Shown: positions 33,989 to 48,000 of the stretch, one piece after another | Position numbering within the stretch: position 1 is the stretch's first letter | Layout: each line of letters opens with the position of its first letter | Origin: Theobroma cacao | Taxonomy: Eukaryota > Streptophyta > Magnoliopsida > Malvales > Malvaceae | NCBI RefSeq assembly: GCF_000208745.1 | Contig: NC_030856.1 | Coordinates: 14,827,283-14,891,282 of the forward strand | Direction of reading: 5' to 3' | Length of the DNA stretch: 64,000 nt | Made by a program: the position numbers and the translations under genes | The notes under the pieces: generated by a model | Told to the model about the DNA's origin: nothing | What the model saw: only the letters and a program-made list of their open reading frames with translations | Database searches by the model: none

Positions 33989-36900
33989 ATGGCTCTCTCT
34001 GTTTGTTGTTCTTCCTTATCATCACCCAAAATTTTCCCTCATTTTCTCTCTTCCCATTCATTTCCTCTCTCTCGTCCTCATCCAATTTTCTTTCTTTTCC
34101 TCCAAACACCACTGAAAACCTTCCACTACCACCCACCAAGAGCTCTGAGGGAATGGCAAGAATACGAGGAAGCAGTGAAGCGGAAGGACTTAGCCTCAGC
34201 TCTGAGCTTCCTCATATCCTTCGACAAGAACAACAGCGACAACCCAGTTGAGGGAAATGGCTCCTTGTCGACTGACTCGACTCGGTCACGACTCGGCGAG
34301 TTGGATTTTGTTGGTGGGTCAGTGAGGGATTGGGAGGTGTTGGACACGTGCCTTAATGCTGATGATATGAGGCTTGTAGGCATTGCTTACGAGTTCCTTA
34401 AGGACAAAGGGCTCTTGCCCAGTTTTGGAAGGTTCAGTAGCCTTGGTAAAAAATTATTTTTCTATTCTTGCAAAAAAATTATTATTTTTATTGGTATTAT
34501 TATTGCTATGTTTTATTTGTTGGATGCTTATTTGATAATATGCTATCTTAAATTTGTTAGATTGCTTGATGCTGCCTTTTCTTCTTAGTGCTTTTTAATT
34601 CTTTCTATGCAGTTGATAATATAATTGCATGCTTGAATATTTGCTGCTACTTGCCAGAATATAAAAAGGAAAAAAAAAGGTTTTATGCTTTTGTAATTTT
34701 AGTACTAATTAAGGCATTGTTTCATTGGTACTATACTTCTTACTGTTTGAAAAGCAAAAATATGCCTTTCAATACAAAAACAACAAGTTATTTTGAAGAG
34801 CTAGGTAAAAGAAGTGTTCATAAAATGTGAAAAAAAATGTGAACTCTGTGATGAATATGTGGCAATAAAAGGACTAGTGATTCAAAGATTGGATATGTTC
34901 TTGATTCACAAAAGAATAAAAGGGGAACCCATTGTGATATAAAGAAATGTCATTCGAAATAGTTTGCACAGTTGTGCTTGAAAGTGCTCGGTATTATGTC
35001 TTGGTTCAAGTAGAAAAGATGGAACATATAATAAAATAACCTGAAGAAACGTATGGAAATGGTAGATATAGACTTGATTGCCTGAAAATTACAAATATAT
35101 TTTGTTCTAGATTGTTATGAAAATTGTCCTAGAAACAGCAAAGATAAAATTTAAAGAAATCAAACAAATAGAAAACGTAAAAATTTACGTGGTTTGACTT
35201 TTTGTCTACATTCACAAGTAATATAGTTTTTCTACTATTAATAAATTAAAGTACAATTCAATCTTTTTCAATGGTTTTTCAAACCAACTTAGAGACCCAT
35301 TGTACATATCTTTTCTCAATAGCCCAGCAAGAACACTTAGTCACACTTACTCTAGCTCCTCACGAAAGCACTTAGTCAAACCTACTCTAGCTCCACTGAA
35401 AGTAGAAGACAGAGTTGCAACGTGTACACCTCCTTAGGGCTTCCAAAGCATTACTTGTTCTTCTAAAGCCCAGAGACCCACTTTTATAATATAAAAGTCC
35501 AAAGTGAAATAAGATTAAGACTCAATGTGAAACAAGAAGTTTAAAGTGGTATATTTACTCAATGGTGTACACAAATTAGAATCCTAGTCAAATAAATTCC
35601 AAATTCTAGTCAACCCAAAACTCAACAAATCTCTACCTTTGACTTGAATAAAACTCCTTAAATTTCGTTTACTAGTTGCACTTAATTGTAACTCTTTAGC
35701 TAACTCTACCTACTTTTCAACTCCTTCAACAACTCTCCAAGCATAAGACTTTTTAAACTATTGAGCTTTGAAACTATTTCCATTATATATAACGAATCAA
35801 GCATGGTCTAACGTTTGATTCCAGAAATGACCATTGAACATATGTAGCTGTCAAGTGAATGGCACTAATTACCTTCAGAGAGGGACCTCAGCAACCCCAC
35901 CAATTCAACAAAATTTGCAAAATTTTTCAGCCTTTCATGATTGTCTATACCATAGGAACCTTTTAACACTAGCTCAATAAATGAAATTGCATTGCAGTAT
36001 GTAACATCACTTATGCACTGTTCCCATCCCTTTGAGATTTTATCTTCTAGGCAATATCAACTATTTTGCAAATTCTCTCTCATCATGACCATGTTGTCTT
36101 GTGCAATTTTTACCATTCTATCATTAGTAGAAAATTCATACCTTTTTGAATCTAATAGACTCATAGGTGTTAGATTTCTTCACATCTTTGGGACATAAGT
36201 CACACCACCCATTCTTGAAGCAAATCAAAATAATACTTTTTGGAGTATACATGAGTGACACAAGCATAATTTAGATATCAAACATTGTTATAATTTGCAT
36301 CTATGGTTTTGAGATTGCAAAGACAGTATCATTGTTGGTAATGAAAACGCACTCACCTTTGTTTCCATTACTTTGATCCCCTTGCATAGGATAATCCATC
36401 TATATATGTTCATACCATTTGCTTTGAAAGCATTGATCTTTGCTAGATCTAGACTTGCCACCCTTAGATTCCCTAGTTGGTTGACTTGCTCCATCGAAAT
36501 CTCAACCGTCGAGTCAATTGAATCTGTATCTTCCTTATATTTCTTTCAAGTTTTATGGGACATTATTGTTGCTTGTGTTTTTTATAATATTATTATATCA
36601 TTTTCATAAATTAGACATTTTGCAAATACCTCATGAGAGTTTGGAAATGATTTGAGGAATAATACTGCTTTTTCCTCTTCTTCGAACTTCATGACAACCT
36701 TTTTCAGCTAATCAATGATCCTGTCGTACTCGTTTATATGCTTTGCAAGGTCTCTATTCTCCTCCATCTTTAAGTGACATAACTGTCGCCTAAGCTATTA
36801 TTTGTTGAAAAGATTTTTCGCCAAGTAAATCTTCTCCAACTTTACCCATAACTCTGTAGCAGATTCATCACTAGTAACATGGTTAAATATGTTGTTGCGA

Positions 36901-39900
36901 TGCAAATTAGAAGCACACTCTTCTTGAAGATAGATGATTATTTAATATGTATTTTTTTGTTAAAGGTTTGAGAGTTTAAATTGTTAACTTAAATGCTATT
37001 TAGATGAAAAGTATACTAGGATGAATTCAGTTAATCCTTTTTCAAACATGTTTTTAGGTTGATGATTTGAAGGGAAATGGTCAAATTTCATAGCATAAGA
37101 TTGAGCAGCAGCATCGAACCGATATTATCCATTATATTTGAGACAGTTTGATTTCGCCTTGAGTTTGATGACTTATATTGTGTATGGCAACTTAAGTATT
37201 ATTAATATAAAACTTTTTTGGTTACATCTTGGTCATATTGATATATGGTTCATTATTTATGAATGAATAATAAAGAGAACAACGTTATAGCTTTATATAT
37301 TTAATAGTGAAAAGCTAGTTTCTTGTGATGTATTTGTTTGATTGGTTGTCCAATCACTGCCTGGTTCTATGTTTCTAAAGAGCAATGCCTTATACTAGCC
37401 TTCTAAAGCTGACTACGTTTTATGAATGTTCATTCAGTGATGGTGGTGATTGTGTGGGCTAATATTTATGCTGCTTATATTATTACAAACATATTGTTCT
37501 TTCCAATGAGCAATTTTTTCATGTTTGACTAAGAGCGAAGTGCAAGCTTAATGCTGTGGTTATTGTTATGAGATGTTGATGTATATTTAAATATTGTTCT
37601 AAGCCATTTTTTGTTTTCTTATATTTCTTAGTTCTTTGAGAGGATGCACTAGTTCTCATTGTTATTTGCAATAATACTTTAATGGACATGTCTTTACCAA
37701 TAATATGTGAGCAATATTATCCCAAATACATCCTTCTGTGACTAGGACTAACAGCAGCCTCTTAAGACATTCATTCTCCTTCTAGCCCCCGTGCTTTAAC
37801 TACATTATAAAGATATATTTATCTTTAATAATTAAATATACCTTTACTTCCAAATAGCTAAGATGGTCCCTAAATTGTTATCCCATGTTCACATTCTGCA
37901 GTTTTGGAGGGGACTAGGAATGTTACACCGACTGTGTTGAAGTCTTCGACTGGCCTAGAAGGTATATTCATAGTAATTTTTTGAGTTGGCGTAATGTGCT
38001 CCATGTGAACTGACCTATTGATTTGAATGAATTTGCACCTACACGATAAGGGAATGTATATATTTCACTATTCGTTTCTGGTGCTTTCATATAGATGTCC
38101 CTGTGAGCTAAAGTTGTACTCCTCATATTTGGCACAATGCAAAACAAATGAAGAAGATTCCCACTAAAATTAGTTGTTGATAAAACTTTTCTTTCTCTTA
38201 GTCAGCTTCTAAATTTTCTCCAAAGAAGTGGGGTCTTTCTGGAAGCTCAAGTGTTGTATTGGCTGCTTTTCTTGGTGGACTGTCCTATCTGCTTCAACAA
38301 GGAATTGATGTCAGGCCTCAACTCGCTATCATACTGGGGCTAGCCTTTACAGACTCTATCTTCCTTGGTGGCACTTGTTTAGCTCAAATCTCAAGTTATT
38401 GGCCTCCATATAGGCAACGGATTCTTGTTCATGAAGCAGGCCATCTGTTGGTAGGTATGTGATCAATTGTTTGCTTTTGATGTTATAGCAACTTGTGCAT
38501 ACAAAACAAAATAATGAATGTGAGCTTTTGCACATGGAATCTTTGTCTGGTCTATTAGTAGATGTCTTGCTGTCAAGCATGGAAGCTTTTTTCTCACATT
38601 TAGCACGTACCAAGATTTCATTTGGTTCTTAAATATTGCTCTTCGTATTTGCTTTTGTGATGTCAGCAGCATAATTATGTCTTTGTTATTTTATTCACAG
38701 CATATCTTATGGGTTGCCCTCTTCGTGGAGTAATTTTAGACCCAATTGTTGCAATGCAAATGGGCATTCAAGGGCAGGTATTTATGTTATCATTTGTTCT
38801 TTTCTGGACTTATTCTTCTCTGTTGTATATTTTCTCTTAATATTAGCAACCTGCTATTGTGCACTGTTTCCTTTATGGTAATGTGATTAATTTTCATTAC
38901 CTTTAGGGGCAGTTTATTGATGAGTATTAACATAAGGGGTTATCTGATTCATTTTGTGGGTTATGTTGCTTTGGAATGAATTTATATTAATTCTGGAAAA
39001 GTCAATTTGATATCTGACTGAAGACCTGGAGGTTTTACTTTCCACTGTCAGATCAAGATGAGCATATCAAAGGAACAAGTCTAGAAATTAGTTGGTTGCC
39101 TTACATTTTTATGTTATATGGTGAATAAGTTGATATTGTTTGTTGAGATTCTTCCATCATGTTTGAATTTGTTTGTACGTGTACAATCTCAAATTCTTCT
39201 CCCATTTTAATTTGTCTTCCAAATTATCTCGAATTATGTAATAGTTATCGCTCTTAAAAAATAAAAATAAAAATCCCATTTTAATTGGTCTCAAGGAAGC
39301 AAGAGTTGTGAGTGGGAGCTGGATACTATCACTTGATATGTTTTACATGAAATCAAGCTGAAGGCTGGTGGCCTTCACTCAAACATGTGGTCTTCTGTTT
39401 TTTATCCTTGGCAGTTTAGCCTTTCACCAGACAATGGCTCCTGAATGATACACTGCCTTCATAATCCCTCTTGTCTTTCTTTATATGGTATTTTAATGAA
39501 TCAGATTGTTTTGGCTCGACGTACTTAAGTCTTATTGGAATGGTAAGAACTCAAATTCTGCACTTTGCTACAGGCTGGAACTCAGTTTTGGGATGACAAA
39601 ATGAATAATGAAATGGCAGAAGGACAATTGAGTGCTTCCACCTTTGATAGGTTGGTATGAAGTTTTTTTTCCAGTTTATGTGAACTTTAACCCCATTGTT
39701 CTTTCTTGATGGGAGCTTCGAAAAGCATTGTTTTATTCTATAGAAACCAAACCAGCTCTCTATTTTAAGTTATGGTTTCACCACCAAATTGTTCAGATTA
39801 TCCATGACTTTAAATTCTATGCTTGGGCACCTCCATATGGCAGGTTGTAATGTCATTATCTGTATCAGCACATGCAATAATATCTTATTTATTTATTTAT

Positions 39901-40333
39901 TATTATTAAGTTCTTAAAGAAGACCTAAGGCTGAAGTAGTTATGATGGGGTATGATTTGGTCAGATACTGCATGGTACTTTTTGCTGGCATTGCAGCTGA
40001 AGCTCTTGTTTATGGTGAGGCTGAGGGTGGGGAGAATGATGAAAACCTGTTTAGAAGCATCTGTGTCCTTCTGCAACCCCCACTCTCTGTAGCGCAGGTA
40101 CTGCTCTGAGTTTATATGTTTTTATGATATTCTTCTTTTGATATACATTGATTGGAATTCTCATTACCTTTGAGAAGATGTCAAACCAAGCAAGGTGGTC
40201 AGTACTACAGTCCTACAATCTGCTTAAATGGCATAGGCATGCTCATCGAGCTGCTGTCAAAGCTATGGAAAGTGGTGGCAGTCTTAGTGTTGTAATTAGG
40301 AAAATTGAGGGAGTCATGTCTTCCAGCAGATGA
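33989..40333 (+). CDS. Plastid-type M41/FtsH-like zinc metalloprotease without AAA domain (7 exons)
   Basis: Exons are 33989-34445, 37902-37961, 38206-38454, 38701-38777, 39574-39650, 39965-40097 and 40178-40333. All introns are GT-AG, phases fit throughout, and the product is 402 residues. The first 45 residues are Ser/Pro/Phe-rich with almost no acidic residues, as in a chloroplast transit peptide. Two hydrophobic segments lie near residues 188-204 and 210-232. The zinc motif H-E-A-G-H is at 248-252. A-G-I-A-A-E at 314-319 and an Asp in G-E-N-D-E-N (332) match the rest of the FtsH M41 site. No AAA ATPase domain is present. It resembles the plant family annotated as ATP-dependent zinc protease or stress-regulated protein (VIR3-related in Arabidopsis, from memory). 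The start is the first ATG in frame. The 3456-bp first intron holds an antisense copia relic. This is the only intact host gene here. Whether it is proteolytically active is not shown. Confidence 0.9.
35113..36945 (-). mobile_element. Internally deleted copia element, antisense in intron 1 of the protease gene
   Basis: On the minus strand a 516-bp LTR (35628 down to 35113) runs from TGTTGAGTTTTGGG to TTTTCATAACA. It is preceded by a polypurine tract (AAAGGTAGAGATT), so it is the 3' LTR. Upstream in its own sense are gag fragments: a UBN2-type block with A-K-H-I-N-E-Y-D-R-I and F-L-K-S-F-P-N-S near 36600-36780, and a protease-adjacent fragment near 36120-36190. Pol, the gag start and the 5' LTR are deleted. 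It lies opposite to the gene. This family differs from the four Sirevirus-type copies here. Confidence 0.78.
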
Positions 40334-41897
40334 AGTGCAGAAGTTTGAATGTACTGCCTATATTATTCACATTCTTATAAGAGGTAATGATTCTGTATGG
40401 CCTGTTCTCTGTCTACTTTTTGTTCAATCAGTTTGAAATAATTTGGGTACATCTGTTATGTCTGCTTGTTTGCCAGGCAAAATGAAACTCAAGTCATAAA
40501 AACTCTGAAGCAATAGTGATGATAGTTCTCATTTTGTGATTATGGCTTGTTCTTCCTTGTTAATGGCGTTGATTTGCACTTGATCTAAACAACTCCATGA
40601 ACTGAAGAGTTGTGAAGAGTGTTGATATGCCCTTGATTAAAACAGCTTCATGAAGTGAAGAGTTTTGGTGTGGGAAAGATGATTTTTCTGAAGACTTTTA
40701 ACCTTTGCAAGTCTGATGATCCCTTGGAGGAAGATTGCAGATTCCCACGTGCTGTTGATATTCAATAGGTGTAGAGAGGCGAATGTCCCTGATATCTCTC
40801 TGCTGTCAAATCGCAAACCGCTAAGTCTTATCTTTGAAAAACTGAACAAAGATCTAAGTGTCTTTCCTATTCACCCTAAATTTTTGTTGGGTCAAGTGAT
40901 AGGTTGTCTGACGGTATTTGGTACATGGTTGCTATTGGGCAACAGGCTGAGACAGGCTTAAGATCTCTCGGTTATATCGCTGATCTCGTATTTAGTTTTG
41001 GATTATGTAAGAAACAAGAATAATACAATTAGTATCTAAGAGAAATTATCTTGTTCAATTATGCGTTATCGGGTGACATAATGAATATGCATGGTTTGCC
41101 CTGTCTGAGGATGGTTACATTGGAATGAGTCCCATCGTAAAGGGATAGATATTTATCAATACGGTAAGTTTATAGATTCGGTTCCTATATTTCAGTTATC
41201 ATTTTTGGAGGAATGATATTTCTTATATTGCTAGGTAAAATTAGATGCACGTTTTGTGCCTTGTTAGAGTACATTGAAATGTGATTATCTTAAAAAAAGA
41301 ATATATTAAAACGAGTTAAGTTAGTTTGTGTTACAGATTGTGTTTAGGTTTCATCGCAAATGAGTTACAAGTAGGATAGAAGTGTCTGTCGAAGTGCAAG
41401 CAGATTGGAGAGTCAACTCACCTGATTTGAGGGCATCTGTGAAAGTGGAATTGGATTGGAGAGTCAATTGACCTGAGTTCAGGATGCAAGACAGTATGTT
41501 GAGAATGAGAATGGTAGAACTGACCAAGAAGGTTTTAGAATACCAAGCAGATCAAGGTGCTTGGCAAGCCAGATAGTAGAAAGTTTTAGAGGAATACTGG
41601 ATAGTGTAGAGAATAGTAGACTTTTAAAGCTTCTATCTAGAGATGAGCATACATTCAGCTCAGCACAATTTTCAATCCTCTTCACCAAGTTGGGTTATAG
41701 CAAACCATAAGTTATTTAAGTGTTTAGCCTCTAATGGTGATTTATATGAAGGACAATTGTGAATAACTATAAAAGAGATTGGAGTTGTTTATGCTTGAGG
41801 AGCCTAGTGCTATGGGGAGAGAATCAAATCTTTCTTTTCTCAAAAAGAAACCAAAAGAACGCCAAGGAACACCAATTGGTGACAAATGCACCAAGTC
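40334..41897. other. 3' region of the protease gene and intergenic DNA
   Basis: The first few hundred bases after the stop are likely 3' untranslated region; no clear polyadenylation signal is chosen. Around 41395-41480 a GGATTGGAGAGTCAA phrase occurs twice about 55 bases apart, suggesting an old LTR remnant. No coding sequence is supported. Confidence 0.5.
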
Positions 41898-43213
41898 TGT
41901 TAACTTTGAAATAACTTATGTTTTGATTTAAAAAAATTGCATGAAGTCTTAGAATTGGTCACAAGCATTTGAAATAGTTCAATTCATGATTTCAACCTCC
42001 TAAAGTCTTAGAATATGTTTGAAAAGTCATTCATACTTAGAAAATATTATAGACCTTTCGAACATTGAGTTTTCAACTTAAGGAAACAAAGAGCAAACAT
42101 TTCTCAACTCAATATTCAACTTCAAAGAAGACATAGGCAAGTTTACAAGCTCAAATGTTGAGAAAATGAAAGCCCTAGTTGACTACGAAGCTTGCCCAAT
42201 CGATCGTATGGTAGAATGCATGAAAATGTTGAAGAAATGGAAGCACTAGTCGACTACATGGCAATGGATGAGAGTTTTGATGCAACAAAGCCCCAGTTGA
42301 CTATATAAAGGGCCTTAGTCAACTATAGAAGGCAAAAATTCAAAATGATGAGCTCTCGAGTAGAAGATTGACTAGAGGACTCTTATATAAAAGGCTTAAT
42401 TCAAGATTTTGAAGAGACCTAGTTGACTATAGAGTTTCCATACTTGACTACAGATGCTCAAAAATGGTTAAAAATGATTGAATCTTGTGTCTAAAGGCTG
42501 TATCATCACTTATGAGTATAAAAGTAATCTTTACACTCATTCAGAAGCAATAAAAGACAAAGAAAATCATTCAAACCTAAGAGAAAGCTTCAAGATCTTT
42601 ATTCCTCTCTTGCACACAACTTTTAGTCTTCCTTCAAGCCTTCAAAACCATTCACTGATTTTCATTGAGTTGACAGTCTTGTATCCATTTTATTTAAAGC
42701 TTAAACACTTAGCTTACCAAACTTTGAGAGACATTCATTGCTATTACTCCGTACCTAAACTTGTAAAGGTGTTAACTTAACTTTGAAAAGTTAGTAAGGG
42801 TTGTTCTTGCTCCCGTTAAAAGGCAAATTGTGAAGGTTGCGCTTGAGCTCTGTTAAAAGTGATTGTGAGGGTTTTACTTAATCTCGTTAAAAAGCACTTG
42901 TGAGGGTTTTGCTTGATCTCGTTGAAAAGCACTTTCCGTAGTGGATTTGAAATTCCTTGGACACTAAAGGAGATGATGTAAGCATTTGAGAAAGCTAAAC
43001 TTTTATAAAAATATTTGTGTCATAATTTTCATTTTAGCCTTATGATTTATAGCTGGAAATCTATTTAAGAAAATCATTTAGTTTGTTTTTTAGTACAAGG
43101 AACAAATTTGTTTTTGAAAAAGCTTGATTTTTCACTAAGGTTTTAAAAAACTTTTAAAAGTCTAATTCACCCCCCTCTTAGTCTTTTTTGCATTGAGCTT
43201 ACTACACTAAAAA
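41898..43213 (+). repeat. copia-4 5' LTR (right end within about 5 bases)
   Basis: It starts TGTTAACTTTG. The tail CACCCCCCTCTTAGTC lies about 45 bases before the end, as in other elements of this type. The last bases (near ACTACACTA) are mutated, so the exact end is uncertain. A 35-bp tandem repeat lies inside. Confidence 0.75.
42795..42935. repeat. 35-bp tandem repeat in the copia-4 LTR, four units
   Basis: Units like GTGAGGGTTTTGCTTGATCT plus CGTTAAAAAGCACTT start near 42795, 42830, 42865 and 42900. The last three starts are exactly 35 bases apart. Confidence 0.85.
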
Positions 43214-43215
43214 TT

Positions 43216-43227
43216 GATATTAGAGCA
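43216..43227 (+). other. copia-4 primer-binding site (initiator Met tRNA, degraded)
   Basis: TGATATTAGAGC compared with TGGTATCAGAGC: two transitions. It sits just after the LTR. Confidence 0.75.
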
Positions 43228-43290
43228 AGGGCTCAATTTTGCAAGTCTAACAATCTTGTGTGATATGTAGTAGAAGCTCAAATCATTAAA

Positions 43291-44900
43291 ATGGAGGTTA
43301 CGACAACCGTGCTTGGTGAAGGGCATTCTATCCAAAGGCTTTCTCTCTTTGTAGGTACAAACTATCCTTATTGGAAAAACAGAATGGAAATGTTTATCTA
43401 GTTTATGGATTTAAAAGTTTGGAATGTAACTTTAAATGGTCCGTATGTACCTTATAAGGAAGTTAATGGTGAAATAATTCTTAAGACTAAGAGAAGTGGG
43501 ATGATAAAGATAAGAAATTGATTCAAATTAATTGCAACACTCTTCTTTGCTCTCTAGGTGCTAGTGAATTCAACAAAGTGTCTGTGCGAGAATGCAAAGA
43601 AATTTGGGATACCTTAGAAACTACCTATGAGGGAACCAACCAAGTCAAGGAATCTAAGATTGGATTGCTTCCACATGACTTTGAGCTATTTAGAATAAGG
43701 GAAGGTGAATCCATTAATGAGATGTTTGAAAGATTCACTAACATTGTTAGAGGTTTGAAGGCCTTAGGGAAAGACTTTCCAAATGCTTAACTTGTAAAGA
43801 AAATACTTTATAACTTACCAAAATCTTGGAGACCTAAAGTAACAGCTATAGAGGAAGCTAGAAACCTCAACAACTGTAAACTAGATGAGGTAGTAGAATT
43901 CTTACTCACCTATGAGATGACCTTGAAACATGAAAATGAGAGAGAGGAACCTAAGAAGGTAGATACTAGGAAAAAGGGAACAGAAGTCTATAGTTGAAAA
44001 GGAAAAGAGAAGCACATAGAGGGAAAGTGAAAATGATGAGGACATGGCTATGCTAGCAATGAAGTTTAATAGGTTTATGAAGAAAAACAATAGAAGTAAG
44101 AGACCTTAAAAGAGGGATATGCCTAAAGGAGAGCATATAAAAGGCCATTTGATATGCTATGATTGTAAGAAGTCGAGACACACCAAATATGAGTGCCCAA
44201 ACAAGAAAAACACATCAAAAAACTTCAAGAAAAAGGCAATATTGGCTACTTTGAATGATAATGATGACTCTATAAATGAGAAAGATAATGAGGTTACAAA
44301 TCTTTGTTTTATGGCACTTGATTACTACAAGATGTATCATATTCTTTATGATCCTAATTCATATACTCATGATGAAAATGATTATTCTTTTAATGAGTTG
44401 CAAGATGCATATGATGACCTAATGTTCGAATTTGAAGAAAAGACTTTGAAATACAAAGGCGTCATATCAAAGTTAAGGTAGAAAATGAGACTTTAGTAAA
44501 GGCTAAGATTAAGCTAGAACACATTGTGAAAAGCATGCAAAATGTAATGATTGAGTTGAAAAAGAAATATGAGAACTTGCATGACACTTAAAGTTTTAAA
44601 AGTGCCAACAAAAATTGATTGATATGTTGGAACTACAAAGAGCTTTTTTGACAAGGAAGGCTTGGGTTATAATCACACACAAAAAGAAACACATCTTAAG
44701 AATTTCTTTGTGAAAGAAAGTGAAAACTATGATGGCTCATCTAGATGCACTTGTTGTCTTAAGCTAGGTCACTTTGCTTTATGTTGTCCTTTAAGAATTG
44801 TTTCACAAAAAAGCAAAGTTGTGATGTATGCATTAGTTTCAAAAGGAACCAAAGCCTTACTTGGTGAGGTAGTAAAACTAGAGTGAGTTCCAAAAATAAC
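43291..44900 (+). pseudogene. copia-4 gag (broken)
   Basis: ATG at 43291 starts a UBN2-type gag with N-Y-P-Y-W near residue 27. The acidic and Lys-rich middle follows. Two CCHC knuckles are intact, at 44155-44196 and 44746-44787. Stops or frameshifts occur near 43398, 43490, 43788, 43995, 44108 and 44480, so no full Gag is made. Confidence 0.82.
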
Positions 44901-45002
44901 CAAAGTGACTAACTCAAAAGGACCCAATACCAAATAAAAAGTTTGAATTTTTCTTTCTAAGAGGAGCACACATGCTTGAAGTCATGAGCACAAAAAAAAG
45001 GA

Positions 45003-48000
45003 AAATGGTATCTTGATAGTGGATGCTCTAGATATATGATCAATAGCAAAGAATCATTCAAAGAATTGAGACCAAAGAAAGGGAGGTAATGTAACTTTTA
45101 GTGATGAATTAAAAGGTGACATTGAAGGTATTGGTACAATTGGTAAAAGCTCATCTTCTCAAATTGAAAATGTCTTATTTGTGAATAGTCTCAAGAATAA
45201 TTTCTTGAGTGTTAGTCAACTTTGTGATAGAGGTCTTAGAGTTATTTTTGAATCTTTGATTTGTCATGTAGTAGATGTAGATATTAAAACAAATGAAATT
45301 CTTTTTGTTGGTCATAGGCAAGCTAATACATATGTTGTTTACTTAGATGATTTTTCTTCCAATAATGTTTGTTTCATGGCTATAAAAAATGAGGATACTT
45401 GGTTATGGCACAGAAAACTTAGACATGCCAGTATGAACTCACTTTCAAAATTATCATCTTTAGATCTTGTGATAGGACTCTTCAAGTTAAAATTTGAAAA
45501 TAATAAACTTTGTGATACTTGTGCTAAAGGAAAATAATAAGATAAGCTCATTTAAACCTAAGAGAGATGTAATGACCATTAAGGCATTACAACTTATTCA
45601 CATTGACCTTTTTGGCCCAACTAGGACTGCTAGCTTAAGTGGAAAAGTTATGGCTTAGTAATTGTAGATGACTATAATAGGTTTACTTGGGTTTATTTCC
45701 TTGCACATAAAGATGAAGCTTTAAATGTCTTTACATCATTTTGCAAGAGACTTGAAAATGAGAAAAGATATGCTATTGCAAATGTTAGAAGCGATCATGG
45801 TAAAACATTTGAAAACTTAGGATTTGAACAACTTTGTGATGAAAATGGTTATGGTCATTACTTTTCAACCCTTAAAACTCCATAACAAAATGGTGTAGTT
45901 GAAAGGAAAAATAAAACCCTAGAGGAAATGACTAGAATTGTGTTGTGTGATAATAATTTGCCTAGATATGTATGGGTAGAAGCTATTAACACTTCAAGCT
46001 ACATTATAAATAGGATAATGCTTAGACCAAAATTGAAAAAGACACCTTACAAACTTCATAACGGCAAGAAACCAAATATTGCATATTTTTATTCATTTGG
46101 TTGTAAATGCTTTGTATTGAACAATAAGAAAGATAATTTAAGGAAATTTGATGCCAAAAGTGATGATGGAATTTTTCTAGGATACTTTTTTACTTTTAAA
46201 ACATATAGAGTATTCAACAAAAGAATATTAGTTGTTGAAGAATCAATTCATGTATTATTTATGATTCTAACCCTCTTCCTAGAAAGAAAGATTAAGATGA
46301 TGATGTAGGTTTCCTTCTAGAACAAATTGAAGAGCTTGATCTAAACAATGAAGGATCCAAAGAAAATGATGACGCATCCTATGAAAATAGCAACAAATTG
46401 AACAAATCATCGAAGAAAAGGAGCCTAGTTATCCAAGGGTAAGGACAAGGGTGGACCTAGAAATTTTTTTGAGTAGTGTCATAATTAAAATAATAAGAAT
46501 AATTAAAAATATAAATATGTTAAAATCCATAAACTAAAAACTTTAAAATTAAATTAAAGAAAATGCAAATTTAGACATTCATTTAACACAAGTAAAAATA
46601 TTTTAAATAATTATAATTGTCCATGATGATTTTTCATATTTTGAAAATGGTGCATGATAACATTAGTAGAAACATTATCAAATATATCTTTTTCAATATA
46701 CGTCACCAAGCAATCATTCGTCCACTCGTCACTTATTCAATATTGGACTTGAAGTTTTAGATAGGGAGAGTGAAAAACGCAACCAAGGACCAAGAAGAGG
46801 AAGCGTCATTGCGGGTCTCAAGAGTAGGGTGGGGAGGGAGAGTAGTTTAGGTTTTGATTTTTATAATAAAATCTTAAATTATAGAAGGAAAGTTTTTTAT
46901 CTATCTATGTAATATTTAAAAATTAATATATTGATTACTTTTTAACAAATTTACTTTGACTTGGAATCTTTTATCCCATTCCTTACAAAATTGTAAAAAT
47001 ATTAATGGGTTCATTAGTATTATTAATTACATAAAACTTAATAAAACTCTATAAAAATTGTATAAGAAGTAAAAATTTTTGCTAAATGAGTGGTGTCATG
47101 TGACAACACTCTCCTCAAGGTAGGTTCGCCCATGGGTAAGGAAAGACGTTGATGAAAGTAAGATTATTGGTGATCCTACTCAATGGGTAAGAACTAGAGT
47201 AAGAGCCAAACATGTTTGTGAGTATGTTGCCTTCATTTCTCAAATTGAACCTAAAAATATTGATGATGTTTTAAATGATGAACAATGGATTTTAGCAATG
47301 CAAGAGGAGTTGAATCAATTTGAGAGAAGGAAGGTATGAGACTTAGTACTTAGACCAAATGATTATCCCATTGTAGGCACTATCTGGGTATTTAGAAATA
47401 AAATGAATGAATATGGCAATATAACTAGAAACAAAGCTAGGTTGGTAGGTAAGGATTATCGTCAAGAGGAAGGTATAGACTATGATCAAACTTATGCACC
47501 CATAGCTAGGTTAGAAGCCATTAGGATGCTTTTAGCTTTTGCATGTTACATGAACTTTAAAATGTTTCAAATGAATGTCAAAAGTGCTTTCTTAAATTGG
47601 AAAATTAATGAAGAGGTATATGTAGAACAACCACATGGTTTTGAAAGTCCAAGCTTTCCTAATCATGTGTTTAAACTCACAAAGGTTTTGTATGGTCTAA
47701 AACAAGCTCCTAAGGCTTGGTATGAGACACTTTCTAAATTCTTGATAAATAAAGACTTTGATAAAGATAAGGTTGATAAAACACTCTTTATTAAAAGAAA
47801 AGGCAAAGATATTTTAGTAGTGCAAGTATATGTTGATGATATAATCTTTGGTGCTACTAATGAATCTCTTTGTTAAGAATTTGCTAAAGTGATGCAAGGA
47901 GAATTTGAAATGAGCATGATGGGTGAGTTAAATTACTTTCCAAGGTTGCCAATAAAGCAAAGAGAAGATGGTACATTCATCAATCAAGCCAAGTACACAA

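Noticed and set aside
34588..34830. Open frame of 80 codons after exon 1 of the protease gene
   Set aside because: It lies in intron 1. The splice donor at 34446 and the phase-matched exon at 37902 explain the gene.
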